A DNA stretch of 64,000 bases from an uncultured Pigmentiphaga sp. (GCA_937891425.1 CALAGD010000098.1:31288-95287); one strand, 5' to 3'. Shown: positions 27,654-36,003, counted from the first letter of the stretch. Program-made: numbers and translations. The notes: a model not told the origin generated them from the letters alone.

Positions 27654-28174
27654 ATTGACTCCGGTGCATGTTGTGTTGGGTACGCCCGCAGGGCAGACCG
27701 TGCTGCGCGCGCCAGACAGCTGCGGATGGGCCTATTAGTTTAGTTCTAAAGTATTATGTGCGCATTCTACCCACGCTGATGGGCACCCGCAACACCTTTT
27801 TCCGCTTTTCCCGGCAGGTAATTTCCCGAGCTCCCCGCATCCGCACTTTATCAGTACAAACCCTAATCCGCGCCGCGATCCTGCCATGCTGCCACGCGCT
27901 CGGTCGACCTTCGGGATTACTTGACAACTGAACGAATGAAGTCAAATATTTAAGAGCGAACTACTGATATCCATAACTACCTGCAACCGGAGGAGACAGC
28001 CACATCGCCTTGTGCGGGTCCGCTCCATCGTTTCGCGCCCATCCAGCTCATTCATCGCATGCTGTCGCCCGTGCTTGCGGCCCTCGTCCCGACGGGCTAC
28101 GTCCTCTTCACGCAACGGGCGCGCGCAGAATGGCGCGGTTGGCTTCCGGTCTTCACCTTTCGCATACCCTGACC
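27654..28174. promoter_or_regulatory. Divergent control region of the CoA-aromatic cluster
   Basis: A 521-bp gene-free region between the monooxygenase/reductase and the ligase. An AT-rich 24-bp pseudo-palindrome lies at 27733-27756 with core TTTAG-TT-CTAAA (27739-27750); 18 of 24 positions are symmetric. That is the size and shape of a MarR dimer site and is about 80 bp before the monooxygenase start. A consensus TTGACA at 27921-27926, with an AT-rich AAATATTTAA some 18 bp later, may be the ligase promoter and would give a leader of roughly 220 nt. The TTGAC also forms an inverted repeat with GTCAA at 27941-27945. The rest shows nothing recognisable. Confidence 0.5.
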
Positions 28175-29782
28175 ATGTCATATACCGCACACATCGACAC
28201 TTTCGTCATCGACAATCTGCCACCCGCCGAAGAGTGGCCCGAGCTGCTGTTCGAGACTCCCGAGCTGCAGTTTCCCGACCAGCTGAATGCCGCTACCGAA
28301 CTGCTCGACAAGGCGGTGGCCGAAGGCCATGGCGAGCGCCCCGCCATGATGGGTGCCGGCGTTCATTGGACATACCGGCAGCTGCAGCAGCAGGTCAACC
28401 GCCTCGCACGGGTACTGGTCGAAGACATGGGGCTGGTGCCGGGCAATCGCGTCCTGCTCCGGGGCGGCAATACGCCCATGCTGGGCGCCTGCTGGCTCGC
28501 GGTGTTCAAGGCCGGAGGCGTCGCGGTCGGCACGATGCCACTGCTGCGCGCCAAGGAACTCAAGGAGATCATCCGGCAGGCAAAGGTCACCCATGTGCTT
28601 TGCGACCGCGCGCTCGCTGCGGAACTCGAGCAGGCCTGCGCCGAACAGCCGGGTGTCCAGCATGTCCTGTACTACGGCGATGGCGGCACGCTTGAACCCC
28701 TGGCAGCAGCCAAGCCCGATACGTTCGATGCCGTGCCTACGGCGGCAACCGATCCGGCACTCATCGGTTTCACCTCGGGTACCACCGGCACGCCCAAGGG
28801 CACGATCCACTTCCATCGCGACGTCATGGCCATGTGCGAAGTCTTTCCACGCCATTGCCTGAAACCCGAACCGTCAGATGTCTTCATTGGTACCCCGCCA
28901 CTGGCCTTCACCTTCGGGTTGGGCGGCCTGCTGTGTTTTCCGTTGTGGGCGCGCGCGAGCACGGTGCTGCTCGAACGGTTGTCGCCCGAGCTGCTGTTGC
29001 GCTCGATCCAGCAGTACCAGGCCACCATCTGTTTCACCTCGCCCACTGGTTACCGCCAGATGGCGGCCCAGATTGCCGAGCATCCCGTTCCCAGCCTGAA
29101 AAAGGCGGTTTCGGCGGGTGAACCGCTTCCCGAAGACACGCGCCGCAGATGGCGCGAAGCAACCGGCATCGAAATCCACGACGGTATCGGGGGCACCGAG
29201 ATGATCCACATCTACATCGCATCGGGACCAGAAGATTACCGTCCTGGAGCCATCGGCCGTGCCCTGCCCGGCTACAAGGCAATGATCGTCGACAAGAACA
29301 TGAACCCCTTGCCACCGGGCGAGATCGGCCTGCTCGCCGTCAAGGGCCCCACCGGCTGCCGCTACCTGGCCGATCCGCGCCAGCGCAACTATGTCCGCCA
29401 GGGCTGGAACCTGCCGGGCGATGCCTGCCGCATGGACGAGGACGGCTACGTGTACTATGTTGCCCGTGTCGACGACATGATCCTCACTTCGGGCTACAAC
29501 GTCTCTGCCCCGGAGGTGGAATGGGCCCTGCTGGCTCATCCGGCGGTGTCGGAATGTGGTGTGGTCGGCGTGCCGGACGAGGAACGCGGCCAGATCATCC
29601 GGGCCTACGTGGTGCTCAAGCCGGGTTACGAGGGCAGCGACACCCTCGTGGCTGAACTGCAGAATTTCGTGAAGCAGCAGATTGCCCCGTACAAGTACCC
29701 ACGCAGCATCGTATTTGTTGATACATTGCCACGCACCGAAAGCGGGAAACTGCAACGGCACCGGCTGCGCGAGATGACATAG
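28175..29782 (+). CDS. Benzoate/2-aminobenzoate-CoA ligase family enzyme
   Basis: A 535-residue AMP-forming aryl-CoA ligase. Motifs in order are the P-loop GFTSGTTGTPKGTIHFHRDV, TPPLAFTFGLGGLLCFPL, VSAGEPLPE, HDGIGGTEMIHIYIA, RYLADPRQRNYVRQGWNLPGDAC, RVDDMILTSGYNVSAPEVE and the C-terminal PRTESGKLQRHRLR catalytic Lys. The unusual IGGTEM adenine motif and RQRNYV are typical of benzoate- and 2-aminobenzoate-CoA ligases. It would form the CoA thioester used by the divergent monooxygenase/reductase. ATG 28175 begins the family-like N-terminus; the upstream in-frame extension is not convincing. Confidence 0.88.
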   Translation: MSYTAHIDTFVIDNLPPAEEWPELLFETPELQFPDQLNAATELLDKAVAEGHGERPAMMGAGVHWTYRQLQQQVNRLARVLVEDMGLVPGNRVLLRGGNTPMLGACWLAVFKAGGVAVGTMPLLRAKELKEIIRQAKVTHVLCDRALAAELEQACAEQPGVQHVLYYGDGGTLEPLAAAKPDTFDAVPTAATDPALIGFTSGTTGTPKGTIHFHRDVMAMCEVFPRHCLKPEPSDVFIGTPPLAFTFGLGGLLCFPLWARASTVLLERLSPELLLRSIQQYQATICFTSPTGYRQMAAQIAEHPVPSLKKAVSAGEPLPEDTRRRWREATGIEIHDGIGGTEMIHIYIASGPEDYRPGAIGRALPGYKAMIVDKNMNPLPPGEIGLLAVKGPTGCRYLADPRQRNYVRQGWNLPGDACRMDEDGYVYYVARVDDMILTSGYNVSAPEVEWALLAHPAVSECGVVGVPDEERGQIIRAYVVLKPGYEGSDTLVAELQNFVKQQIAPYKYPRSIVFVDTLPRTESGKLQRHRLREMT

Positions 29783-29868
29783 CTGCCCGCGGCGGCGTCC
29801 CGCTGCTGCGACATGGTACACCGCGTTGCAGCACTCGGTGGCCGGCACGGGAAAGTGAGGTGAAATGC

Positions 29869-30780
29869 ATGAACATTCTCATCACTGGTGCGACAGGCTT
29901 CATCGGCAGGCGGGTTGCGCGAACCCTGATTGACCACGGGCATGTGGTTACCGGAGCCGTCCGCAATCCAGCCGTGGCCGCGCAATCCGTGCCGGGCCTG
30001 CATTGCCACCCGGTCGACTTCAACGCCGCCGCTACCCGCTCTGCCTGGGCGCCCCTGTTTCCTCGCGCGGAGGCCGATGCCGACGCGGCGCCGTACGACG
30101 TCGTCATCAACGCCGTCGGCATCCTGCAGCAGACCCGCCGCCAGCGCTTTCATGCCGTCCATTACGCCGCGCCGGTCGCACTGTTCGATGCATGCGTGCA
30201 GTCAGGCGTGCGCCGCATCGTGCAGATCTCCGCACTTGGCGCCGACGCCGAAGCACGCTCGGAGTATCACCGCAGCAAACGTGCGGCCGACGACTATCTC
30301 CGCCACCTGCCGATCGAACACGTCATCGTCCAGCCCGCACTGGTGTTCGGCAAGGGAGGAACCAGCGCTCGCCTGTTCTCCACCCTCGCACGCCTGCCAG
30401 TGATTCCGTTGCCAGGCAACGGCGAGCAACGGGTTCAGCCGGTTCACGTCAACGACGTGGTGCAGTCCATCGTCACCCTGGTAGAGACCCCCGAATTGCC
30501 CGCCAGTACCGTTCCTCTGGTCGGGCCCATTCCCATGACCCTGCGCAAGTTCTACAGCGAACTGCGCCGAGCCCAGGGCATCGCTTCCCGCCCACTGTTT
30601 CTGCCGGTACCCATGATGTTGATGCGCGTGGTCGCCCGTATCGGCAATCTCGTGCCCGGTGCCATGCTCGACAGCGACACGCTCGAGATGCTCAACCGCG
30701 GCAATACGGCCGACCCGGCCCTGGTCCGCCTGCTGCTGCAGCGCGACCCGCGTCCGGTTGCGCGCTTTTTCGACGACTGA
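29869..30780 (+). CDS. Extended SDR, NAD(P)-dependent epimerase-like (NDUFA9-type)
   Basis: A 303-residue NAD(P)-binding protein beginning MNILITGATGFIGRRVARTL, with the TGxxGxxG motif at residues 6-13. INAVGILQQ, VRRIVQISALGAD and YHRSKRAADDYL (Tyr-x3-Lys) follow, then VQPALVFG. This is the pattern of atypical extended SDRs related to complex I subunit NDUFA9. The C-terminal third has a short hydrophobic segment (LPVPMMLMRVVARIGNLVPG). Substrate unknown. It stands between the ligase gene (86 bp upstream) and the HAD gene. ATG 29869 is preferred over the in-frame GTG three codons earlier. Confidence 0.83.
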   Translation: MNILITGATGFIGRRVARTLIDHGHVVTGAVRNPAVAAQSVPGLHCHPVDFNAAATRSAWAPLFPRAEADADAAPYDVVINAVGILQQTRRQRFHAVHYAAPVALFDACVQSGVRRIVQISALGADAEARSEYHRSKRAADDYLRHLPIEHVIVQPALVFGKGGTSARLFSTLARLPVIPLPGNGEQRVQPVHVNDVVQSIVTLVETPELPASTVPLVGPIPMTLRKFYSELRRAQGIASRPLFLPVPMMLMRVVARIGNLVPGAMLDSDTLEMLNRGNTADPALVRLLLQRDPRPVARFFDD

Positions 30781-30921
30781 GGACACGCAGCGCCGCGAAC
30801 ACTGCAGGGCGCCACGCGTGCTTTCGGTGCGGAACAAATCTTGCGGGAACTTCCGCATGGAGCCCCGTAGCCTCAGGCGCTCATTCCCGTAAAGAGATGA
30901 TGTTGCTCCATGTGAGGCATC

Positions 30922-31530
30922 ATGGCCATGATTCCCGCAATCTTCATTGAGCAGGACGAGACGCTGCTGCGGCCCGTTCCATCCCGTGTCGACCCCCTGC
31001 ACATGACATTTGCCGCGGGCGCGAGCGCGGCGGTACGCCGTCTCGATCGAATCGGATATCCCCTCATAGTCGTCAGCAGTCAGCCTGGCGCTGCACTCGG
31101 CTGGTGCGATGAATCTGATCTGCAACGGTCGGCCAGCCGCCTGCACGACATGTTCGCCGAAGCGGGCGCCCAACTCGCCGGCTATTATTACTGTCCGCAC
31201 CACCCTGATGGCATCGTGCCGCGTCTCGCCATGCGCTGCGCCTGCCGCAAACCGGCGCCTGGACTGCTCCTCAACGCGGCGGCGCGACACGACATCGACC
31301 TTGCCCGTTCCTGGTTCATCGGTGGCATGCTTGACGATATCGAAGCCGGCTCACGCGCAGGGTGCCAGACCGTACTCATCAACAACGGTAATGAAACGGC
31401 CTGGCAACGCGGCCCTTACCGCCAGCCGCACCATGTCGTCGAGGATTTCGAACAGGCCGCGTGGCTGATATTCGAACTCAGCCTCGACCAGTGCCCCCTC
31501 GACAAACGCGGCAATGCCACGTCGCGCTGA
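30922..31530 (+). CDS. GmhB-like HAD protein with altered catalytic residues
   Basis: A 202-residue HAD-superfamily IIIA protein resembling D,D-heptose 1,7-bisphosphate phosphatase. The zinc loop is kept (C91, H93, C106, C108 in CPHH...CACRKP). Motif I is abnormal: FIEQDETLL has Glu10 where the nucleophilic Asp of DxDGT belongs and Glu13 for Gly. Motif IV reads IGGMLDDIEAG, with Gly135 for the usual Asp, although D138/D139 remain. It may be a non-catalytic relative or have changed activity. It is followed, convergently, by dTDP-rhamnose genes, which suggests a cell-surface polysaccharide setting. Confidence 0.75.
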   Translation: MAMIPAIFIEQDETLLRPVPSRVDPLHMTFAAGASAAVRRLDRIGYPLIVVSSQPGAALGWCDESDLQRSASRLHDMFAEAGAQLAGYYYCPHHPDGIVPRLAMRCACRKPAPGLLLNAAARHDIDLARSWFIGGMLDDIEAGSRAGCQTVLINNGNETAWQRGPYRQPHHVVEDFEQAAWLIFELSLDQCPLDKRGNATSR

Positions 31531-31620
31531 ACGCGCCCAGCGCGCACGCCGGGCGCATCCCGCAACCTTCGAGTACCTGCCAGTGGCAGGTAACGATCCG
31601 TGTACATACCATGCCAATCC

Positions 31621-32202
31621 TCATCGGGCAGCGCCATGGCCTGCTTCCATCGGGCGGTTCCTGATCTCCGCTTCCGCTTGCGCCAACGTCAGGCCTTGCG
31701 CATCCTTGCGGGACACGAGGGGGTGCTGCACCGGCCACGGGATACCCAGCCGAACGTCGTTCCATACGATGCACCGCTCATCCACGGGGTCGTAGTAGTC
31801 GGTGACGCCGTAGATGACGTCTGCATCCTCGGACACGACCGCGAAACCATGGGCGAACCCCGGTGGGACCCACAACTGGTTCTGGTTTTGTTCCGACAAT
31901 TGGAAAGATTCCCATGTTCCGAACGTGGCCGATTGCGGCCTCAGGTCGACCACGACGTCAAAGATCTCGCCCCGCACGACCTTGACCAGTTTCCCCTGCG
32001 GTTTCGTGATCTGGTAGTGCAGACCGCGCAATACGCCTCTCCGCGAATGCGAATGATTGATCTGGACAAATTCCGGCTCGAGCCCAAGCAGTTGGCCGAA
32101 GACACGCCGATTGAAGCTCTCCATGAAAAACCCGCGCGCATCGCGATGCATGACGGGCTGCAACAGGAAGACGCCGGATAGCCGGGCGGGAATGATGTTC
32201 AC
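31621..32202 (-). CDS. rfbC: dTDP-4-dehydrorhamnose 3,5-epimerase
   Basis: A 193-residue RmlC-type cupin that epimerises dTDP-4-keto-6-deoxyglucose on the way to dTDP-L-rhamnose. Signature segments are DARGFFMESFN, QINHSHSRRGVLRGLHYQ (catalytic His in GLHYQ), GKLVKVVRGEIFDVVVDLR, QLWVPPGFAHGF and VTDYYDP with the catalytic Tyr region. Third gene of an rfbB-rfbD-rfbC set, 99 bases after rfbD, and convergent with the HAD gene. The product feeds O-antigen or another rhamnosylated polymer; no glycosyltransferases are present in this window. Confidence 0.94.
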   Translation of the reverse strand: MNIIPARLSGVFLLQPVMHRDARGFFMESFNRRVFGQLLGLEPEFVQINHSHSRRGVLRGLHYQITKPQGKLVKVVRGEIFDVVVDLRPQSATFGTWESFQLSEQNQNQLWVPPGFAHGFAVVSEDADVIYGVTDYYDPVDERCIVWNDVRLGIPWPVQHPLVSRKDAQGLTLAQAEAEIRNRPMEAGHGAAR

Positions 32203-32301
32203 GTCGGTCGTCCCTCTCGAATGCGATGTTGTCGGCCACGCACCTGCACGCCTCCGTCTCCAGACTAGCCGGCAGGCGACACACCGACTTGCGCACGGCC
32301 C

Positions 32302-33207
32302 TCATGTGGCCCATCCGCCCCGCTGCATCAGCCAGGCGCGTACTGCAGCGCGCACCTCCTGATGCCAGCACGGAAGGTGCAGGTCGAAAGCCGTCATGGC
32401 CTGCCGGTTGTCGAGGCTGCTGTTCGCGGGACGCGCGGCCGGGTCGCGGCGCGCGGTGCCGATTATCGCCCGCACGTCTTCGGGCCGGCAACGCAGCCGC
32501 GCACCCGCTCGCCAGGCTTCGGCGACGATGAAGCGTGCATATTCGTGGCGCGAAGCCGTGCCGGAACAAGCCACGTGGTAGGTACCAAAGCTGCCGTCAC
32601 GAACCAGCAGTTTCGTCAGCATGTGCACCGTGGCAGTGGCAACGCAGGTGGCGCTGGTGGGGGTGCCGTGCTGGTCAGCCACCACCTCGAGCGCATCCCG
32701 GCCTGCAGCCAACTCGAGCATGGTGCTGAGAAAGTTCCGGGGACGGGGTGAAAACAGCCAGCTGGTCCGCAGGATGAGGTGCCGCTCATGCGTGCGAACC
32801 GCAGCCTCGCCTGCGAGCTTGGTGGCGCCATAAACGTTCACCGGGTCGGGCGGGTCGGTTTCGCGGTACCGGCCGCGCCGGTTGCCCCTGAAAACGTAAT
32901 CCGTCGAATAATGCACCAGCACGGCGTCCAGGCGGCGTGCCTCCTCCGCCAGCACGGCAGGCGCGGCAGCATTTACCCGCGCCGCCAGTTCTGGCTCGCT
33001 TTCAGCCAGGTCCACGGCCGTGTAGGCGGCGGAATTGACGATGACATGCGGCCGCAGCGTACGCACCACCATCCGGATCTGTTCCGCGCGAGACAGGTCG
33101 CATTCGCTGCGCGTCAATGCCGTAAGCGAACCCAGGGCAGCAAGCTGCGGGACGAGTGCCTGCCCGAGCTGGCCCGCAGCACCAAGCAGAAGAATTCGTT
33201 GCGTCAT
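32302..33207 (-). CDS. rfbD: dTDP-4-dehydrorhamnose reductase
   Basis: A 301-residue RmlD-type extended SDR that reduces dTDP-4-keto-rhamnose to dTDP-L-rhamnose with NAD(P)H. MTQRILLLGAAGQLGQAL holds the GxxGxxG site. VNSAAYTAVDLAE, HYSTDYVFRG and PVNVYGATKLAGE (Tyr-x3-Lys) follow, with LRTSWLFS and ADQHGTPTSA downstream. The ATG at 33207 overlaps the rfbB stop by four bases, so the longer in-frame start inside rfbB is rejected. Normal length for the family. Confidence 0.94.
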   Translation of the reverse strand: MTQRILLLGAAGQLGQALVPQLAALGSLTALTRSECDLSRAEQIRMVVRTLRPHVIVNSAAYTAVDLAESEPELAARVNAAAPAVLAEEARRLDAVLVHYSTDYVFRGNRRGRYRETDPPDPVNVYGATKLAGEAAVRTHERHLILRTSWLFSPRPRNFLSTMLELAAGRDALEVVADQHGTPTSATCVATATVHMLTKLLVRDGSFGTYHVACSGTASRHEYARFIVAEAWRAGARLRCRPEDVRAIIGTARRDPAARPANSSLDNRQAMTAFDLHLPCWHQEVRAAVRAWLMQRGGWAT

Positions 33208-34304
33208 GTCCGATCGGCAGCGCTTCCCGGGCCCCCTCCGCTGGCTCCCGCGTCCGGAAGCGCTACCGGCCAATGATGGTACGACTGCCGCCCCGTGCGT
33301 TCGAGCCAGTCGTGCCGGCCCAGGTACCAGTCGACCGTGGCGCGCAGTCCTTCGTCGAATGCGGTGCGCGCCCGCCACCCTAGAGCCCGGCAGATCCGGG
33401 AGGTGTTGAGGGCGTACCTGCGATCGTGTCCGGGGCGGTCCGGCACGAACTCCACCTGCTCGGTGTACGAGCGGCCATCCGGACGCGGGCGCCGCTCGTC
33501 CAGCAACGCGCACAACCGCTGCACCACGACACGGTTGGTCAGCTGCGCTCCTGCCCCGACGTTGTATATCGCGTGCGGCTCGCCCGCCTCGAGCACTCGT
33601 ACCAGTGCCTCACAATGATCGGTCACGTAGAGCCAGTCGCGCACCTGCTGGCCATCACCATAGAGTGGCAGGCTGACCCCGTCGAGCGCACGCCGGATAA
33701 TCAGCGGAATCAGTTTTTCGGGAAACTGGTAGGGCCCGAAATTGTTGGAACTACGCACGACCAGCACGGGCAGACCGTAGGTTTGCCCATAAGCCCGCAC
33801 GAAATGCTCGGCCGCCGCCTTGGATGCAGCATACGGGCTATTTGGACGAAACGGCGAACATTCGTGCGCGGGAGGGTCGTCAGGGGCGAGCGAACCATAG
33901 ACCTCGTCGGTAGAGACATGCAGGAATCGAAACGCGGAACGCTCGGCCGGAGTCAGCCCCGCCCAATAGGCCCGAGTCGATTCCAGTAGCCGCTGCGTGC
34001 CCACCACGTTGGACTGAACGAAGGCCTCCGGCCCGAGGATGGAGCGGTCGACATGGGTTTCGGCAGCGAGATGAACGATCGCGCGGGGCCGGTACGTGGC
34101 CAGCACGCTCTCCACTACCGCCCGGTCGCCGATATCTGCATGGACCAGCTGCACATCGCCCAGCCCCGTCAGATCGGCCAGCGTGGCCGGGTTCGCGGCA
34201 TACGTGAGCGCATCCAGAATGGTCACTGGCTCGCTCCGCAGCGAGCGCCAGTGGTGGATGAAATTGGCACCGATGAACCCGGCGCCGCCGGTTACGAGGA
34301 TCAT
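33204..34304 (-). CDS. rfbB: dTDP-glucose 4,6-dehydratase
   Basis: A 366-residue RmlB-type extended SDR catalysing NAD-dependent dehydration of dTDP-glucose. It starts MILVTGGAGFIGANFI. AAETHVDRSI, HVSTDEVYG (Thr-Asp-Glu catalytic triad part), SPYAASKAAAEH (Tyr-x3-Lys), SSNNFGPYQFPEKLIPL and GDGQQVRDWLYV follow. A Gly/Ala/Asp-rich tail of about 15 residues ends the protein. I start at ATG 34304; further upstream the frame loses family similarity. rfbA (glucose-1-phosphate thymidylyltransferase), usually in the same operon, is not found in the window. Confidence 0.94.
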   Translation of the reverse strand: MILVTGGAGFIGANFIHHWRSLRSEPVTILDALTYAANPATLADLTGLGDVQLVHADIGDRAVVESVLATYRPRAIVHLAAETHVDRSILGPEAFVQSNVVGTQRLLESTRAYWAGLTPAERSAFRFLHVSTDEVYGSLAPDDPPAHECSPFRPNSPYAASKAAAEHFVRAYGQTYGLPVLVVRSSNNFGPYQFPEKLIPLIIRRALDGVSLPLYGDGQQVRDWLYVTDHCEALVRVLEAGEPHAIYNVGAGAQLTNRVVVQRLCALLDERRPRPDGRSYTEQVEFVPDRPGHDRRYALNTSRICRALGWRARTAFDEGLRATVDWYLGRHDWLERTGRQSYHHWPVALPDAGASGGGPGSAADRT

Positions 34305-34465
34305 CACGCAGGAGGCAAGAAAGGAACTGCAGCGCGCCCAGGCAAGGTTCGCGAAAGCGCCTGCAGCATGCGCCAGGGACAACGCCCGCGCGCAGCAAAA
34401 AACTCGGACTTTCAGCATTGTATGCGCGCCCGAGGCGCTGCCGGGCGCACTGCGGTGCTCCTGCC

Positions 34466-34503
34466 TTGACATCCTCCCCGGCCTTAAGGCTGGGGATTCC
34501 TAC
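34466..34503. mobile_element. IS200/IS605-type terminal hairpin, solitary end
   Basis: The sequence reads TTGACATCCTCCCC, then GGCC-TTAA-GGCT, then GGGGATTCCTAC. It forms an eight-pair stem (34476-34483 with 34488-34495, one G-T pair) and a TTAA loop. On the minus strand it reads GGAATCCCC...GGGGAGGATGTCAA, the very characteristic right end of IS1341/IS605-type tnpB elements. No tnpA or tnpB reading frame is adjacent on either side. It could be the remnant of an excised or decayed element, or a captured hairpin now acting as terminator for the small minus-strand ORF that ends 13 bases away. Confidence 0.6.
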
Positions 34504-34515
34504 GGAGTGTTGCGG

Positions 34516-34689
34516 TCAACGCGGTCGGCGTGCCCCCTCGCCCCGATGCCGTTGGCTGGTCTGGTTCTGTCCGGTGCCCACCTGGTCGGTGTGTCCTTCC
34601 TTTTTGGTCCGGTGCTGCTGGCTTCCATGGCTTTTTTGTTCTTCGCGCGGGGTATCGTCGGCCTGCGACTGCTTCTGTTTCTCTGGCAT
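34516..34689 (-). CDS. Small highly hydrophilic protein of unknown function
   Basis: A possible 57-residue protein, MPEKQKQSQADD..., rich in Gln, Lys, Arg, Glu and His and with no hydrophobic core, so probably disordered or nucleic-acid/ion binding. Support for coding is a GGAGG ribosome-binding site six bases before the ATG (GGAGGCACATATG on the minus strand) and a stable hairpin 13 bases past the stop. Composition is unlike its neighbours. I do not recognise a family. It could equally be chance coding beside the IS-like end. Confidence 0.4.
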   Translation of the reverse strand: MPEKQKQSQADDTPREEQKSHGSQQHRTKKEGHTDQVGTGQNQTSQRHRGEGARRPR

Positions 34690-34844
34690 ATGTGCCTCCA
34701 TGCAGTGAGAACGTGACGTCGGGACCTTGCCCGACTGACCGGCACCTGGGCCGCCTTGGGTCAGGCCAGTCCGATGCGTTCATGGCGGATCGATCACACG
34801 CATACGGTGTACGCGTGGCCGCCGCCATCGTCTAGAATCTGGCC

Positions 34845-35288
34845 ATGCCATCCACCCTGCGCCAGCGATTGTCGAGCTGCCCGCCGTACCTGCTGTTCGG
34901 GCTGGCTTTGCTCGCCTTCATCGTGCGCAGTGCAATGCCCGCAGGGTTCATGCCACGCGCGGGCGGCTTGCTGCTGGAGCTCTCGCTGTGCCTGCCCGGC
35001 GGCGGGCAGCATGCGTGGCTTGAGAACATGGTAGCGCCGGCCGACGTGGATGCACGGCACCCCACGCTGGTGGTGTCCATCGATCCGCCCGAACACCCGT
35101 CTGTCACCTCTGGCGACTGTCCCGGGTGCCTGTTTGGGGCAAGCCCTTGCCTGCCGCCGCAACCGCTGGCGCTGCCGGTGCGTGTAGCGCTGGCCCCACT
35201 TTACGTACATGCGGGGTTCGATGACACCCTGCGTGTCGATCGCCTGCGCGGCCCGCCCGTGGGGTCGCGCGCACCTCCGCTTGGCTGA
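34845..35288 (+). CDS. DUF2946 family protein
   Basis: A 147-residue protein with an N-terminal hydrophobic segment (PPYLLFGLALLAFIVRSAMPAGFMP, about residues 13-37). It is followed by LLLELSLCLPGG and a Cys-containing GDCPGCLFGASPC region. This pattern, especially RxxMPxGFMP and the CPxC-like motif, is that of DUF2946, proteins usually encoded beside copper uptake or copper chaperone genes. Here the PCuAC gene follows on the same strand after 163 bp. The Cys residues could bind metal; the function is not established. Confidence 0.78.
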   Translation: MPSTLRQRLSSCPPYLLFGLALLAFIVRSAMPAGFMPRAGGLLLELSLCLPGGGQHAWLENMVAPADVDARHPTLVVSIDPPEHPSVTSGDCPGCLFGASPCLPPQPLALPVRVALAPLYVHAGFDDTLRVDRLRGPPVGSRAPPLG

Positions 35289-35451
35289 CAACAACCCTTC
35301 CAGCCCGGACGCATCGGCGATTCACCGGCGCTGTTCTCGGCACTCGGCATTGCCGCCAGGCGTGTCGGTCCGCGCCCCGACGCCACGATGCGCCGCGTGC
35401 CCGATGCGGCATCAGCCGTGTCCCACAGAAACTTTTTTCAGGATGAAAGAC

Positions 35452-36003
35452 ATGTCAGCCACCCATCATAAGGCGTCCCTTCTTGCGCTTGTCGCTTCCA
35501 TGAGCCTTCCCGTAGCCGCGTTCGCCCACGCGGGCCAGCATCACCCTGGCCCGGTGCACGCTCACCCAGCGGCCGCCCCCGCCGCGGCGAGCTCGGCCAG
35601 TGCCCAGGCCATCCCGCAGGTCAGCGTACGTGACTGCTGGGTACGCGCCATGCCCGCCAATCTGCCTTCCGCGGGATACTTTGTCGTCGAGAACCAGCGC
35701 GACCAAGCGGTCAGACTGACAGGTATCGAGACTCCGGCGTTCCGCACGACCATGCTGCACGAAACCGTCAAGAAGGACGGCATGGCGCGCATGCAGCACA
35801 CGTCCGACGTCACCGTCCCGGCCAAGGGCTCGCTTGAGTTCAAGCCGGGCGGCTATCACGCCATGCTTGAACAGCCGGCAGGCAAGCTGGTTGTCGGCGA
35901 GCGCATCGATGTTCGTTTTCTTTTCGGTGCCGACGGCTACGTTGACGCGCAATGCCTGCTGCAGGCGCCGGCAACGGTAGGCCAGCAGACCCATCAGCAT
36001 TGA
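35452..36003 (+). CDS. Periplasmic copper chaperone PCuAC
   Basis: A 183-residue secreted protein of the PCuAC (DUF461) family, which delivers Cu(I) to cytochrome oxidase. A signal peptide (HKASLLALVASMSLPVAAFAHA) is followed by a His-rich mature N-terminus (HAGQHHPGPVHAHP). The conserved cupredoxin-like domain carries the copper ligands in TTMLHET...GMARMQH...GYHAML and FLFGADGYVDAQC. Another His cluster ends the protein (QQTHQH). I prefer ATG 35452, which has AGGA eight bases upstream; ATG 35443 is possible. Functional link with DUF2946 is inferred from adjacency. Confidence 0.9.
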   Translation: MSATHHKASLLALVASMSLPVAAFAHAGQHHPGPVHAHPAAAPAAASSASAQAIPQVSVRDCWVRAMPANLPSAGYFVVENQRDQAVRLTGIETPAFRTTMLHETVKKDGMARMQHTSDVTVPAKGSLEFKPGGYHAMLEQPAGKLVVGERIDVRFLFGADGYVDAQCLLQAPATVGQQTHQH

